NCBI RefSeq assembly: GCF_014897315.1
Contig: NZ_JABUYL010000026.1
Span: forward strand, 1-43,696
From: Proteus sp. FME41
Lineage (GTDB): Bacteria > Pseudomonadota > Gammaproteobacteria > Enterobacterales > Enterobacteriaceae
Length of the DNA: 43,696 bases
Direction: 5' to 3'
The notes under the pieces were generated by a model, which searched no databases, was not told the DNA's origin, and saw only the letters and a program-made list of their open reading frames with translations. Shown here one piece after another: positions 26,481 to 35,599 of the stretch. The stretch's first letter is position 1. Each line of letters begins with the position of its first letter. Position numbers and translations under genes: made by a program.

Positions 26481-27013
26481 CAATGAAGATACAGACACAA
26501 TGGTTGCAGTTTATCGCGTTTCTAACAACATGGCAGATAACGTTACTGAGCTTAACTCTACCTTTTATTATTTTCTTTCTTTATTACTTCTTCATTGTGA
26601 CGGATCACCAGCAAGAAATAACCCAACAACAAACAGAGATAACACAAAGGCTAACACGTATGAATCACTACCAGTCTTTATTAGACGCCATGCCTTCTCT
26701 TGATTCCCTGATGACGCTACAAACTGAATATGATATTCCATTAGATAATCAATCCCCTCAAGAGCGATTACAGTCGTTACTTATTGCTTATCACTTTATA
26801 CCTGAAACATGGGAAAATACGGCTGACTCATTATATAAACTCACGTTTATTTTATCTTACTCTCGTTTCTTAACTTTATTAGAACAGCTTAATCAAGCTG
26901 GTTTTTTTCTTGTTTCACTGAGTGTGATCCCAACCAATATTGCTCTGCTTTCAATAAAAATAAGCCTGACACGGCTTAATGATCTTGTTTCCGAGCAAGG
27001 TGACATATCATGA
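26477..27013 (+). CDS. hofO: PilO-like inner-membrane protein HofO
   Basis: The 178-residue product has one N-terminal membrane segment (about residues 14-40, ending FIIFFLYYFFIV), a coiled coil rich in QQ and EI (about 43-65), and a periplasmic domain (90-175), the PilO plan. It would pair with HofN. It starts in an ATGA overlap with hofN and ends in an ATGA overlap with hofQ. In E. coli hofP lies between hofO and hofQ, but here there is no room for it. Confidence 0.83.
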   Translation: MTMKIQTQWLQFIAFLTTWQITLLSLTLPFIIFFLYYFFIVTDHQQEITQQQTEITQRLTRMNHYQSLLDAMPSLDSLMTLQTEYDIPLDNQSPQERLQSLLIAYHFIPETWENTADSLYKLTFILSYSRFLTLLEQLNQAGFFLVSLSVIPTNIALLSIKISLTRLNDLVSEQGDIS

Positions 27014-28110
27014 AAATAGGGATTTTTATTCTTCTGTTATGCATGACAACGCTAGCTTTTGCACACTTAAGAGATCCTTTCTTTCCTGAACTTATGGATA
27101 ACGAAAAAATACTACCAACTTTTGCTGATGAATTAGGAGCAAAAACAGAACAACATGAGGAAGCACTACACCACCGACTTTATTTATTAAATTATGCTGA
27201 TGCTGAAACATTAGCAAAACAACTTAGTACTTATGCCATTCCATTATTAAGTAAACAGGGGCGCGTCATTGCAGATAGTGAATCAAATAGCCTTTCAATT
27301 GTTGATCATGATAAAACACTTTCTGAAATTGCAGATTGGATAAAAATAAAAGATACACCACAACAGCAAGTCCATATCACCGCACATATTGTGAGTAGCA
27401 GTCAAGACGCGTTAAATGAATTAGGGACTCAATGGGGTTTACAAGCATTAAAAACAACAGAAGCAATACCCGCCGTATCGAATGCAATACCATCAGTAAC
27501 TCCGCTTAATTCAGTCTTATCAACGCCTTCACTTTCTGCATTATCACTTCACCAAAACACCAAAAATCCCCTTCATTATATTGCCTTTAATATTGCCAGA
27601 ATTAATGGTCGATTATTAGAGCTTGAGTTAAGTGCATTAGAGCAAGAAAAACAGCTATCCATTATTGCCAGTCCAAGGTTAACAGCCGCTCATGAGAAAA
27701 CAGCCTCAATAAAACAAGGTACTGAAATCCCCTATGTCAGTCGAGATAATGAAACCACTCGAGTCCAATTTAAAGAAGCGGTACTCGGTATGGAAGTGAC
27801 ACCCATGATTCAAAGGAATAAAAAGATCAGGTTAATCTTGAAAATTAGCCAAAACACACCTGGTATAGCCCTTGTTCAAGGAGGGAGTGAACATCTTTCG
27901 ATTGATAAACAAGAAATCAGCACCGAAGTCACCATTAATGATGGTGAAACCATTATGTTAGGAGGAATATTTCAACAAAAGCAGCAAGAACATACAGCAA
28001 AGATCCCTTTCTTATCTTCTATTCCATTATTAGGGATGCTTTTTAGTCACAAAAGAGATCAGCATAGCCGCCATGAATTGGTTATTTTTATTACACCCAA
28101 ATTAATCTAA
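27010..28110 (+). CDS. hofQ: Secretin HofQ, shortened at the N-terminus
   Basis: Outer-membrane secretin that would let DNA or a pilus-like fibre pass. The 366-residue product (E. coli 412) has a signal peptide at residues 1-18 (IFILLLCMTTLAFA). It lacks the first N0 domain of the E. coli protein and goes into the N1-type domain from about residue 55 (LYLLNYADAETLAKQL). The secretin core is intact: ELSALEQEKQLSIIASPRL, IKQGTEIPYVS, EAVLGMEVTP and the closing FLSSIPLLGMLF and ELVIFITPKLI. Just after the signal lies HLRDPFFPEL, which resembles the RDPF motif of PilP/HofP, so a remnant or fusion is possible. Confidence 0.9.
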   Translation: MKIGIFILLLCMTTLAFAHLRDPFFPELMDNEKILPTFADELGAKTEQHEEALHHRLYLLNYADAETLAKQLSTYAIPLLSKQGRVIADSESNSLSIVDHDKTLSEIADWIKIKDTPQQQVHITAHIVSSSQDALNELGTQWGLQALKTTEAIPAVSNAIPSVTPLNSVLSTPSLSALSLHQNTKNPLHYIAFNIARINGRLLELELSALEQEKQLSIIASPRLTAAHEKTASIKQGTEIPYVSRDNETTRVQFKEAVLGMEVTPMIQRNKKIRLILKISQNTPGIALVQGGSEHLSIDKQEISTEVTINDGETIMLGGIFQQKQQEHTAKIPFLSSIPLLGMLFSHKRDQHSRHELVIFITPKLI

Positions 28111-28690
28111 TTTTTTATGTGATAATTATTTTTATAATAAAATACAACTAATTAGATGTTTTTTACTGGGATTAAACTGAGAATTATTCATCGTTTTTTC
28201 TTATAATCAGTATTTATAGATTTGACGGTGAGGACGATTTAGCTTACAAGGGTTAGCTAATTTGAGTGAGCCTGAAACATCACAATGATAATACGGATAC
28301 ATTTTATGCACTTCCTCTATTCTTGGAGGTAGGGCTTTTTATATGTAATATTGTTCGATTGATGACGAAAAAGACAATATTATCAGATGCGGTTTTCCGA
28401 CTAAATTGTGTTAGAATCTCCGCGTTGCCAACAAAGATGATGACTTTTTTTCGTTATTTTTGTTATGTACTGTAGGCAAAGGGATTTTTATCCTATGTTG
28501 TCGCTGGCGACAGCATGTGGCTATTTTATAGCGATCTACTGAAAGAACTCAGTCTTATCATGAGAGTAGATAACAAATGTTATCAGGTGTGAATTAGATA
28601 AACACTCATAAATTTCAGTTTAGGTCCCGTCGCTGAATGAATTTGGCGGGGCGGGTTATCATTAACGAATATCTTAGTAATACCAAAAAC
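28111..28690. other. Long leader/spacer between hofQ and aroK
   Basis: These 580 bases contain no convincing protein gene. They hold TTAGCT/AGCTAA (28239-28260), a TTGTCGC/GCGACA hairpin near 28500, GATAAC/GTTATC near 28570, and a possible extended -10 (TGTTAGAAT, 28410-28418). The aroK promoter or promoters and a long 5' untranslated region are expected here, as in E. coli. AroK has no good ribosome site directly before its ATG. Confidence 0.55.
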
Positions 28691-29212
28691 ATGGCAGAGA
28701 AACGTAATATCTTTCTGGTTGGGCCTATGGGTGCCGGCAAAAGCACTATTGGTCGTCAGTTAGCTCAACAACTTAGTATGGAGTTTTATGATTCCGATCA
28801 GGAAATTGAGCGGCGTACAGGTGCGGATGTAGGTTGGGTATTTGATGTAGAAGGCGAAGAAGGCTTCCGTCAACGAGAAGAGAAAATAATCAACGAACTC
28901 ACTGAAAAGCAAGGCATTGTACTGGCAACAGGTGGCGGTTCGGTGAAATCGCGAGAAACCCGTAACAGACTATCTGCACGTGGTGTGGTTGTTTATTTAG
29001 AAACCAACATTGAAAAGCAACTCGCTCGTACCCAACGTGACAAAAAACGTCCTTTATTGCAAGGTGTTGAACCAGTGCGTGATGTCTTAGAGACATTAGC
29101 TGACGAACGTAATCCTCTTTATGAAGAGATTGCTGACATCACAATACATACTGATGATCAGAGTGCAAAAATTGTAGCCAATCAAATAATTGAACTATTA
29201 GAACAAAACTAA
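28691..29212 (+). CDS. aroK: Shikimate kinase 1
   Basis: Phosphorylates shikimate at the 3-OH, fifth step of the chorismate pathway. The 173-residue product ([20 protein letters not shown]) matches E. coli AroK in length and almost every residue. The Walker A motif GPMGAGKST is at 11-19, the shikimate-binding [11 protein letters not shown] follows, and [11 protein letters not shown] is present. An in-frame ATG 18 codons upstream exists, but the added residues are not part of the known protein. No clear Shine-Dalgarno sequence precedes the chosen ATG. It starts the aroK-aroB-damX-dam-rpe-gph-trpS cluster. Confidence 0.97.
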   Translation: MAEKRNIFLVGPMGAGKSTIGRQLAQQLSMEFYDSDQEIERRTGADVGWVFDVEGEEGFRQREEKIINELTEKQGIVLATGGGSVKSRETRNRLSARGVVVYLETNIEKQLARTQRDKKRPLLQGVEPVRDVLETLADERNPLYEEIADITIHTDDQSAKIVANQIIELLEQN

Positions 29213-29265
29213 TAGCTCAGCTACTTATATGGTTAAACAAAGACAATAAGAAAAAGGCCACTGTT

Positions 29266-30360
29266 ATGGAAAAAATCACTGTCACATTAGGTGAAAGAAG
29301 CTATCCCATTACCATTGCTTCTGGCCTTTTTCATCAACCTGATACTTTTTTACCTCTAAAAGCGGGTCAGCAAGTCATGATAGTCACGAATGTGACACTT
29401 GCTCCACTCTATTTAGAAAAAGTAACAAATACCTTAAAAAACCAAGGTGTGCTGGTTGATAGCGTGATTTTACCCGATGGCGAACAGTATAAATCGCTTC
29501 AGATCATGAATGATGTCTTTACTGCATTATTAGAAAAAAATCACAATCGAGATACAACACTTATCGCACTTGGTGGTGGTGTTATTGGTGATTTAACTGG
29601 CTTTGCGGCAGCAAGCTATCAACGTGGTGTTCGCTTTATTCAAGTTCCAACCACACTGTTGTCACAAGTCGATTCTTCTGTTGGTGGAAAAACTGCGGTT
29701 AATCATCCTCTTGGGAAAAATATGATTGGCGCTTTCTACCAACCTGCTTCTGTGGTTGTCGATCTTGACTGCCTTGCTACATTACCTTCTCGTGAACTTT
29801 CATCCGGTTTAGCTGAAGTCATTAAATATGGCATCATTTTAGATAAAGATTTCTTTATCTGGCTTGAGAATAATATTGATAAACTTTTAGCTCTCGACCC
29901 AAAAGCCATGGCATTTTGTATCCGTCGTTGCTGTGAGCTTAAAGCGGAGGTTGTCGCTGCTGATGAAAAAGAAACTACTGGGTTACGTGCATTACTCAAC
30001 CTAGGCCATACTTATGGTCATGCCATTGAAGCCCATATGGGATATGGTGTTTGGTTGCATGGTGAAGCCGTTGCTGCGGGTATGGTCATGGCCGCAAAAA
30101 CAGCTCAAGCACTAGGTCAATTCACCGAAGAAGAAACACATCGCGTTATTCAATTACTTGAGAAAGCAAATCTCCCTGTCTGTGGCCCTGTTGAAATGAC
30201 ACCTGATGACTATTTACCTCATATGATGAGAGATAAAAAAGTCTCTGGTGGTAAATTACACCTTGTTTTACCAAAAGGTATCGGACAATCGGAATTGCGT
30301 GCGGATATTTCTCGCGAACAAGTCCACAAAGCGATAACATCTTGCATTAATGCAAATTAA
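29266..30360 (+). CDS. aroB: 3-dehydroquinate synthase
   Basis: Second enzyme of the shikimate pathway, converting DAHP to 3-dehydroquinate with NAD and zinc. The 364-residue product (E. coli 362) carries the NAD-binding [19 protein letters not shown], the [20 protein letters not shown] block, and zinc-ligand residues in [12 protein letters not shown] and [11 protein letters not shown]. It follows aroK after 53 bases with a modest AAGG ribosome site and is very likely co-transcribed with it. The sequence is complete. Confidence 0.97.
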   Translation: MEKITVTLGERSYPITIASGLFHQPDTFLPLKAGQQVMIVTNVTLAPLYLEKVTNTLKNQGVLVDSVILPDGEQYKSLQIMNDVFTALLEKNHNRDTTLIALGGGVIGDLTGFAAASYQRGVRFIQVPTTLLSQVDSSVGGKTAVNHPLGKNMIGAFYQPASVVVDLDCLATLPSRELSSGLAEVIKYGIILDKDFFIWLENNIDKLLALDPKAMAFCIRRCCELKAEVVAADEKETTGLRALLNLGHTYGHAIEAHMGYGVWLHGEAVAAGMVMAAKTAQALGQFTEEETHRVIQLLEKANLPVCGPVEMTPDDYLPHMMRDKKVSGGKLHLVLPKGIGQSELRADISREQVHKAITSCINAN

Positions 30361-30530
30361 GCTCCCCATTACCTGACTAGAGATAAACCAGAATATTCAT
30401 TTAAGGATAATTCTGGTTAATATTGTCAAATGCAACGTTTCGGAAAAAGCGTTTCATCCTTATACTATGAGGTAATGGCTAAGGCTGAATAGAATATTTT
30501 TCGCTTTTTGACGCTCTGACGGAGGGCATA

Positions 30531-31460
30531 ATGGACGAGTTCAAACCTGATAATGAAACTAAGGGTGATAGTTCACTCAAACCTGATACATCGGATAGAC
30601 CTGAACGTCGAACTAGCCGACCTCGTGGCAACCCATTAAAAAATGCACGCTTCTCTGTATCCCGTCAGCAGATGATGATTGGCGTGGGTGTTCTGGTACT
30701 TATTCTTTTAATTATTGCAATAAGCTCAGCATTAAAATCACCAGAAACCACTCAACCGACCCCCCAAACAGGTACAGAAAGAAATATCGACCTGTCTCAA
30801 CAACCATCATCCGTTACACCTTCAGAAAATGGCCAGCCATCAACACCTCAAGCTATTTCTGGACAAGAGATACAGCCAGTAACACCACCTTCACAAAATT
30901 TACCACCAATGATTGATTCTCAAGGCCAGCGTGTTGAGATCCCTGGTGATATTGTTGATTCGTTAAATCAACAACAAGCAGGAATTAATCAAGCAACTAA
31001 TCAGCAGCCGTTAACTGCCCAGCAACCAAAACCTGAGCAACCAGTTACACAGCCCCCTGCGACCAAGCCTGTACAAAAACCTGCTGAAGTGAAAACACCA
31101 ACAATAAAACCGGTAACACCACCAGCAACCACACAACCTAAACCGACTACTAAGCCCGTTGTTTCAGGTTCATTATCTGCGGGTAATTTAAGTTCTATTC
31201 CTGCGTCAAACTACACATTGCAGTTAAGTGGAGCGAGTCGCCAAGACACCTTAGAGGCTTTCGCTAAAAAGAACCTCAATGGAAACTACGCTATCTATAA
31301 AACTCAGCGTAATGGTAACCCATGGTATGTACTCATCTATGGTAACTATCGTAATATAAGTGAAGCTAAACAGGCTGTTTCTTCATTACCTGCACCGGTA
31401 CAAGCGAAACAACCTTGGGTTAGACCGATGAAACATGTTCATCAGGATCTAAAAAAATAA
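30531..31460 (+). CDS. damX: Cell division protein DamX (SPOR domain), short form
   Basis: Inner-membrane protein recruited to the septal ring through its SPOR domain, which binds denuded peptidoglycan glycan. The 309-residue product starts MDEFKPDNETK with GGAGGG upstream. It has one membrane segment at about 47-67, a long proline/glutamine/threonine-rich periplasmic linker (70-220), and a C-terminal SPOR domain (about 230-305, with YTLQLSGASRQDTLEAFAKK and NPWYVLIYGNY). It is about 120 residues shorter than E. coli DamX, mainly because the acidic cytoplasmic N-terminus and part of the linker are missing. It precedes dam in the conserved cluster. Confidence 0.95.
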   Translation: MDEFKPDNETKGDSSLKPDTSDRPERRTSRPRGNPLKNARFSVSRQQMMIGVGVLVLILLIIAISSALKSPETTQPTPQTGTERNIDLSQQPSSVTPSENGQPSTPQAISGQEIQPVTPPSQNLPPMIDSQGQRVEIPGDIVDSLNQQQAGINQATNQQPLTAQQPKPEQPVTQPPATKPVQKPAEVKTPTIKPVTPPATTQPKPTTKPVVSGSLSAGNLSSIPASNYTLQLSGASRQDTLEAFAKKNLNGNYAIYKTQRNGNPWYVLIYGNYRNISEAKQAVSSLPAPVQAKQPWVRPMKHVHQDLKK

Positions 31461-31542
31461 TTAAGACGAGGTTCACCGCTGATATGCTGTCTGAAACAGA
31501 GTACAATCGGCGACTCTGAAACGATTGAGAAATTTGGACGGC

Positions 31543-32358
31543 ATGAAAAAAAAACGCGCATTCCTAAAATGGGCTGGTGGTAAATATCCTTTGGTGGATG
31601 ATATAAAACGTCATCTACCCGAGGGTAACTGTTTAATTGAACCTTTTATGGGTGCCGGTTCTGTCTTTTTAAATACAGAATACGATTCATATATTCTTGC
31701 CGATATAAATAGTGATCTAATTCACCTCTATAATACGGTAAAGCATCATCCTGAAAAATTTATGAAGGATGCCCGCTTATTATTTACCCCTCAAATGAAT
31801 ATCGCAGAAGAGTTTTACCAACTACGGCAAGAATTTAACCGTTCAACTGACGCTTATCAACGTAGTGTGTTATTTCTCTATCTTAACCGTCATTGCTACA
31901 ATGGGTTATGCCGCTATAATTCAAAAGGTGAATATAACGTCCCTTTTGGTCGTTATAAAAAGCCGTATTTTCCTGAAACAGAGTTACTTTGGTTTTCTGA
32001 AAAGGCACAAAAAGCGGTATTTGTTTGCCAAAACTATTCATCAACCATGACAAATGCAGAGAAAGGTTCCGTCATTTATTGCGATCCGCCTTATGCACCA
32101 TTATCGCCTACTGCAAATTTCACGTCATACCATACAAATAGCTTTAGTTTTCAAGAACAGGAACATCTGGCTCAACTCGCCTCAATGCTGGCTTACGAGA
32201 GACAGATACCCGTGTTAATATCAAATCATGAGACTGCGTTGACAAAAGAGTGGTATGTAGACGCAAAAGAGCTACACAGTGTGAAAGTCCGAAGAACAAT
32301 CAGTAGCAACACACTCGGTCGTAGCAAAGTGAACGAATTACTTGCCTTATATAAATAA
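31543..32358 (+). CDS. dam: DNA adenine methyltransferase (GATC)
   Basis: Methylates adenine in GATC, guiding mismatch repair, replication initiation and gene control. The 271-residue product (E. coli 278) starts [20 protein letters not shown] at ATG 31543; a TTG start six codons earlier is less likely. The SAM-binding [10 protein letters not shown] and the catalytic DPPY (residues 181-184) are intact, as is the region [14 protein letters not shown] involved in DNA contacts. It follows damX and precedes rpe by 44 bases within the same cluster. Confidence 0.97.
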   Translation: MKKKRAFLKWAGGKYPLVDDIKRHLPEGNCLIEPFMGAGSVFLNTEYDSYILADINSDLIHLYNTVKHHPEKFMKDARLLFTPQMNIAEEFYQLRQEFNRSTDAYQRSVLFLYLNRHCYNGLCRYNSKGEYNVPFGRYKKPYFPETELLWFSEKAQKAVFVCQNYSSTMTNAEKGSVIYCDPPYAPLSPTANFTSYHTNSFSFQEQEHLAQLASMLAYERQIPVLISNHETALTKEWYVDAKELHSVKVRRTISSNTLGRSKVNELLALYK

Positions 32359-32402
32359 TCGTTAACACCTCCCGACAATGGGAGTGTTGTCTGGAGAATG
32401 CG

Positions 32403-33074
32403 ATGAAAGACTTTCTGATTGCCCCTTCTATTTTATCTGCTGATTTTGCGCGTCTTGGTGAAGATACTGAAAAAGTGCTTGCTGCTGGCGCGGATGTTGT
32501 CCATTTCGATGTCATGGATAATCACTATGTTCCCAATCTGACGTTTGGTGCGCCAATTTGTAAAGCGCTACGTAAATATGGGATCACTGCACCGATTGAT
32601 GTTCACTTAATGGTAAAACCCGTTGACCGCATCATTCCTGATTTTGCAGAAGCTGGTGCAACTTATATTTCATTTCATGCTGAAGCCAGTGACCACGTTG
32701 ACCGTACTATTCAATTAATCAAAGATTGTGGCTGTAAAGCGGGTTTGGTACTTAATCCTGCAACCCCTTTAAACTATCTTGATTATGTTATGGATAAATT
32801 AGATCTTATTTTGCTCATGTCTGTTAACCCAGGCTTTGGTGGTCAATCATTTATTCCTAACACGCTCGATAAATTACGCCAAGTTCGTAAGATGATTGAT
32901 GATGGCGGTTATGATATTCGTTTAGAAATTGATGGCGGTGTCAAAGTCGATAATATTGCTGAAATAGCCCAAGCTGGTGCGGATATGTTTGTTGCTGGCT
33001 CTGCTATTTTCAATCAACCTGACTATAAGCATGTTATCGACAATATGCGCCGTGAATTAGAAAAGGTATCGTAA
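32403..33074 (+). CDS. rpe: Ribulose-phosphate 3-epimerase
   Basis: Interconverts ribulose-5-phosphate and xylulose-5-phosphate in the pentose phosphate pathway. The 223-residue TIM barrel (E. coli 225) starts [17 protein letters not shown], with the metal-site stretches [17 protein letters not shown] and PIDVHLMVK, the phosphate-binding [13 protein letters not shown], and [16 protein letters not shown] lies before ATG 32403. Its stop overlaps the gph start by one base (TAATG), indicating coupled translation. Confidence 0.97.
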   Translation: MKDFLIAPSILSADFARLGEDTEKVLAAGADVVHFDVMDNHYVPNLTFGAPICKALRKYGITAPIDVHLMVKPVDRIIPDFAEAGATYISFHAEASDHVDRTIQLIKDCGCKAGLVLNPATPLNYLDYVMDKLDLILLMSVNPGFGGQSFIPNTLDKLRQVRKMIDDGGYDIRLEIDGGVKVDNIAEIAQAGADMFVAGSAIFNQPDYKHVIDNMRRELEKVS

Positions 33075-33784
33075 TGATAGATAAAAAACTCAAAGGTATT
33101 CGTGCTATCGCCTTTGATCTTGATGGCACACTTACCGACAGCGCAGTTGGGCTGACAGAAGCCACGGATTACGCATTAAAAGCAAAAGGCTTTCCACCTG
33201 CAGGTAAGCATAATGTCACCATCTGGGTGGGTAATGGCGTTGATATGTTACTCACGCGTGCTTTACATAACGCGGGTATTGAAGATGTCACAGCCCCCTT
33301 ATTAAAAGAGATGCGTGACCTTTTTGATGAACATTATGCAACTTCCGTTAAAACAGGCAGTGATTTATTTCCACACGTTAAAGAAACCCTTGAAGTATTA
33401 GCTTCACATAATATTCCACTGGGTATTGTCACCAATAAACCTTCGCCATTTATTGCCCCTCTATTACAACAACTGGAAATTGATAACTATTTTTCCTTAG
33501 TGTTAGGTGGCGATGATGTCAAAGAAAAAAAACCACATCCATCACCATTATATTTAACAATGGGCATTTTTGGTGTTAAAAAGGAAGAACTCCTTTTTGT
33601 TGGGGATTCGCGCAACGATATTATTGCGGCACAAGAGGCACAATGCCCTTGCGTAGGATTAACCTATGGTTATAACTATGGTTTACCTATCGCAGACAGT
33701 AAACCTGATTATACGCTTAATAATTTTGCTGATTTGCTCTCAATCCTCGACATCACGCCAATGACAACTGTGGAACAGAACTAA
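33074..33784 (+). CDS. gph: Phosphoglycolate phosphatase
   Basis: HAD-family phosphatase that removes 2-phosphoglycolate formed during repair of oxidatively damaged DNA ends. The 236-residue protein has the catalytic [12 protein letters not shown] with D15 as nucleophile and D17 as acid/base. A helical cap domain follows, then the VTNKPSPF threonine/lysine region and the metal-binding [14 protein letters not shown]. It overlaps rpe by one base and is followed by trpS after a single base, as in E. coli. Confidence 0.95.
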   Translation: MIDKKLKGIRAIAFDLDGTLTDSAVGLTEATDYALKAKGFPPAGKHNVTIWVGNGVDMLLTRALHNAGIEDVTAPLLKEMRDLFDEHYATSVKTGSDLFPHVKETLEVLASHNIPLGIVTNKPSPFIAPLLQQLEIDNYFSLVLGGDDVKEKKPHPSPLYLTMGIFGVKKEELLFVGDSRNDIIAAQEAQCPCVGLTYGYNYGLPIADSKPDYTLNNFADLLSILDITPMTTVEQN

Positions 33785-33785
33785 C

Positions 33786-34814
33786 ATGACGACTTCAGTA
33801 GAAAAAACGGCACAAAAGCCAATTGTATTCAGTGGTGCACAACCTTCTGGTGAATTAACTATCGGAAACTATATGGGTGCACTGCGTCAGTGGGTACAAA
33901 TGCAAGATGATTATGACTGCATTTACTGTATCGTTGACCAACACGCTATTACCGTCCGTCAAGATCCAAAAGAATTAAGAAAAAGAACCTTAGATACACT
34001 GGCGCTTTATCTTGCTTGCGGTATTGATCCCGAAAAAAGCACTATCTTTGTTCAGTCACATGTTCCACAACATGCTCAATTAAGCTGGGCACTCAATTGC
34101 TACACCTATTTTGGTGAATTGAGCCGAATGACTCAATTTAAAGATAAATCAGCGCGTCATGCTGAAAATATCAATGCGGGATTATTCGATTATCCTGTAT
34201 TGATGGCAGCGGATATTCTTATCTATCAAACTAATCAAGTCCCTGTGGGTATTGATCAAAAACAGCATCTTGAATTAAGCCGAGATATTGCGCAGCGTTT
34301 TAACGCGATTTATGGCGATATCTTCACTGTACCAGATCCTTTTATTCCAAAAGGCGGTGCTCGTGTAATGGCATTACAAGATCCAACTAAAAAAATGTCT
34401 AAGTCTGATGATAACCGTAATAACGTTATCGCATTGCTTGAAGATCCAAAAGCAGCAGCTAAAAAGATCAAACGTGCAATGACAGACTCAGAAGAGCCAC
34501 CTCGTGTTATTTACGATCTTGAAAATAAAGCGGGTGTGTCTAACTTACTCGATATTTTAGCGGGTGTTACAGGTAAAACTATTCCTGAATTAGAAGCTGA
34601 ATTTGAAGGCCAAATGTACGGTCATCTAAAAGGTGCTGTCGCTGATGCAGTCTCTGAAATGCTAACTAATATTCAAGAGCGCTTTAATACATTCCGTAAT
34701 GATGATGCGCTGCTTAATAAAATCATGAAAGAGGGTGCTGATAAAGCGAAAGCTCGTGCTCAAGCAACCTTAGATAAGGTTTATGACGCAATCGGATTTA
34801 TTGCACATCCGTAA
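33786..34814 (+). CDS. trpS: Tryptophanyl-tRNA synthetase
   Basis: Class I aminoacyl-tRNA synthetase that charges tRNA-Trp. The 342-residue product (E. coli 334) has an N-terminal extension of about eight residues before the conserved [20 protein letters not shown]. The HIGH-equivalent TIGN is at 25-28 and KMSKS at 203-207. Dimer and anticodon regions are complete. It closes the aroK cluster; in E. coli cysG follows, whereas here a toxin-antitoxin module intervenes on the other strand. Confidence 0.98.
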   Translation: MTTSVEKTAQKPIVFSGAQPSGELTIGNYMGALRQWVQMQDDYDCIYCIVDQHAITVRQDPKELRKRTLDTLALYLACGIDPEKSTIFVQSHVPQHAQLSWALNCYTYFGELSRMTQFKDKSARHAENINAGLFDYPVLMAADILIYQTNQVPVGIDQKQHLELSRDIAQRFNAIYGDIFTVPDPFIPKGGARVMALQDPTKKMSKSDDNRNNVIALLEDPKAAAKKIKRAMTDSEEPPRVIYDLENKAGVSNLLDILAGVTGKTIPELEAEFEGQMYGHLKGAVADAVSEMLTNIQERFNTFRNDDALLNKIMKEGADKAKARAQATLDKVYDAIGFIAHP

Positions 34815-34830
34815 TTTTTCGTTAATACAT

Positions 34831-34869
34831 AAAAAAACACCCCAAAGTTGGTGTCCAACTTTTGGGGTG
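34831..34869 (-). terminator. Strong terminator between trpS and the toxin-antitoxin genes
   Basis: CACCCCAAAGTTGG (34838-34851) pairs with CCAACTTTTGGGGTG (34855-34869). On the minus strand it is followed by seven T, so it best serves the antitoxin transcript; it may also stop trpS readthrough. Confidence 0.88.
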
Positions 34870-34896
34870 CAGTTCATTTTTAGGGAGGTGTTTTTT

Positions 34897-35178
34897 TTAG
34901 TAAAGAGGGATTATTGGGTTCTTAATACCACAAGCGTACGCATATCTCGCTAAGGTATCTACACTCGCTTTAGTAATATTATTTTCTATTCTGGTAATTA
35001 CGGGTGGTGTTACACCCATTCGCTCAGCAACTTGTGCTTTTGTCAGATTATCGCGTTTACGCCATTGGGCCAATGTGTCTCTCAATTTTTCCTTGCGTGT
35101 TTCATCATCCCAAGCCACACGATATTCTTCATCTTCCATCATCTCATTATGTAATTCTTTATGACTTCTCAATTTCAT
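34897..35178 (-). CDS. HigA-like antitoxin (XRE helix-turn-helix)
   Basis: The 93-residue product has a helical N-terminal region (about residues 1-35) and an XRE-type helix-turn-helix at about 38-90 (WRKRDNLTKAQVAERMGVTP, PVITRIENNITKASVDTL). In such modules the antitoxin neutralises the toxin and represses the operon. Its start lies inside the 3' end of the toxin gene with a 20-base overlap, toxin first, which is the higBA order. Two inverted repeats upstream of the toxin are the likely binding sites. Confidence 0.87.
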   Translation of the reverse strand: MKLRSHKELHNEMMEDEEYRVAWDDETRKEKLRDTLAQWRKRDNLTKAQVAERMGVTPPVITRIENNITKASVDTLARYAYACGIKNPIIPLY

Positions 35179-35488
35179 TGAGCACCTCCATCAATCGTTT
35201 TTGGGCGATCTCAATCTCTTTCTTTGATATTTTTTGTGTTTTCTTAATAAAGACACGAAGCATAATAATTGTATTTCTTTTATGGTATATCCATATGCCT
35301 CTAGCAATATCAGTACCCATAGTACGGATCTCGAAAAGACCATTCCCTAAATATTTTGTATCAGGCTCTCTTAATAAACGAGCATCGTGTTCTATCTTAG
35401 TAATAAGTTTATCGTATTTAACTCGTATTTGAATAGGTAACTCTAATACTTCATTCCAAGCATTTGGGTGGTATAAAATCTCAAACAC
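35159..35488 (-). CDS. HigB-like toxin (RelE superfamily, Gp49 type)
   Basis: The 109-residue protein fits the phage-derived Gp49-like/HigB family of ribosome-dependent mRNA endonucleases: an N-terminal helix region (AWNEVLELPIQIRVKYDKLI), LREPDTKYLGNGLFEIRTMG, a strand WIYHKRNTIIMLRVFIKKTQ, then KISKKEIEIAQKRLMEV. The start is GTG 35486-35488 with AAGGA 7 bases upstream; a GTG start may keep toxin levels low. It is co-transcribed with the overlapping antitoxin. The sequence is intact, so the toxin is probably functional, though activity is not proven. Confidence 0.87.
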   Translation of the reverse strand: MFEILYHPNAWNEVLELPIQIRVKYDKLITKIEHDARLLREPDTKYLGNGLFEIRTMGTDIARGIWIYHKRNTIIMLRVFIKKTQKISKKEIEIAQKRLMEVLNEIEKS

Positions 35489-35505
35489 AAGCTTTTCCTT
35501 AACTT

Positions 35506-35561
35506 AAAATTAGCCTACAAGCTAATTTTATGCAAGGTTAAATTAGTCCACAAGCTAATTT
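35506..35561. promoter_or_regulatory. Twin inverted-repeat operators of the toxin-antitoxin operon
   Basis: AAAATTAGC (35506-35514) and GCTAATTTT (35521-35529) form a perfect 9-bp inverted repeat with a 6-bp spacer. A second copy follows, AAATTAG (35540-35546) and CTAATTT (35555-35561). Both contain ACAAGCTAATTTT and are 34 bp apart. They lie 18 to 73 bases upstream of the toxin start, where antitoxin dimers would repress the promoter. Confidence 0.75.
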
Positions 35562-35599
35562 TTATTAATAATAACATTAATTATCAATAAGTTAACTAT

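Noticed and set aside
28266..28475. A 69-codon frame between hofQ and aroK
   Set aside because: No ribosome site, no recognisable domain and low-complexity composition; the region is better explained as the aroK leader.
35004..35432. A 142-codon plus-strand frame across the toxin-antitoxin genes
   Set aside because: It is antisense to two overlapping genes with clear family motifs and has the composition of a shadow frame.
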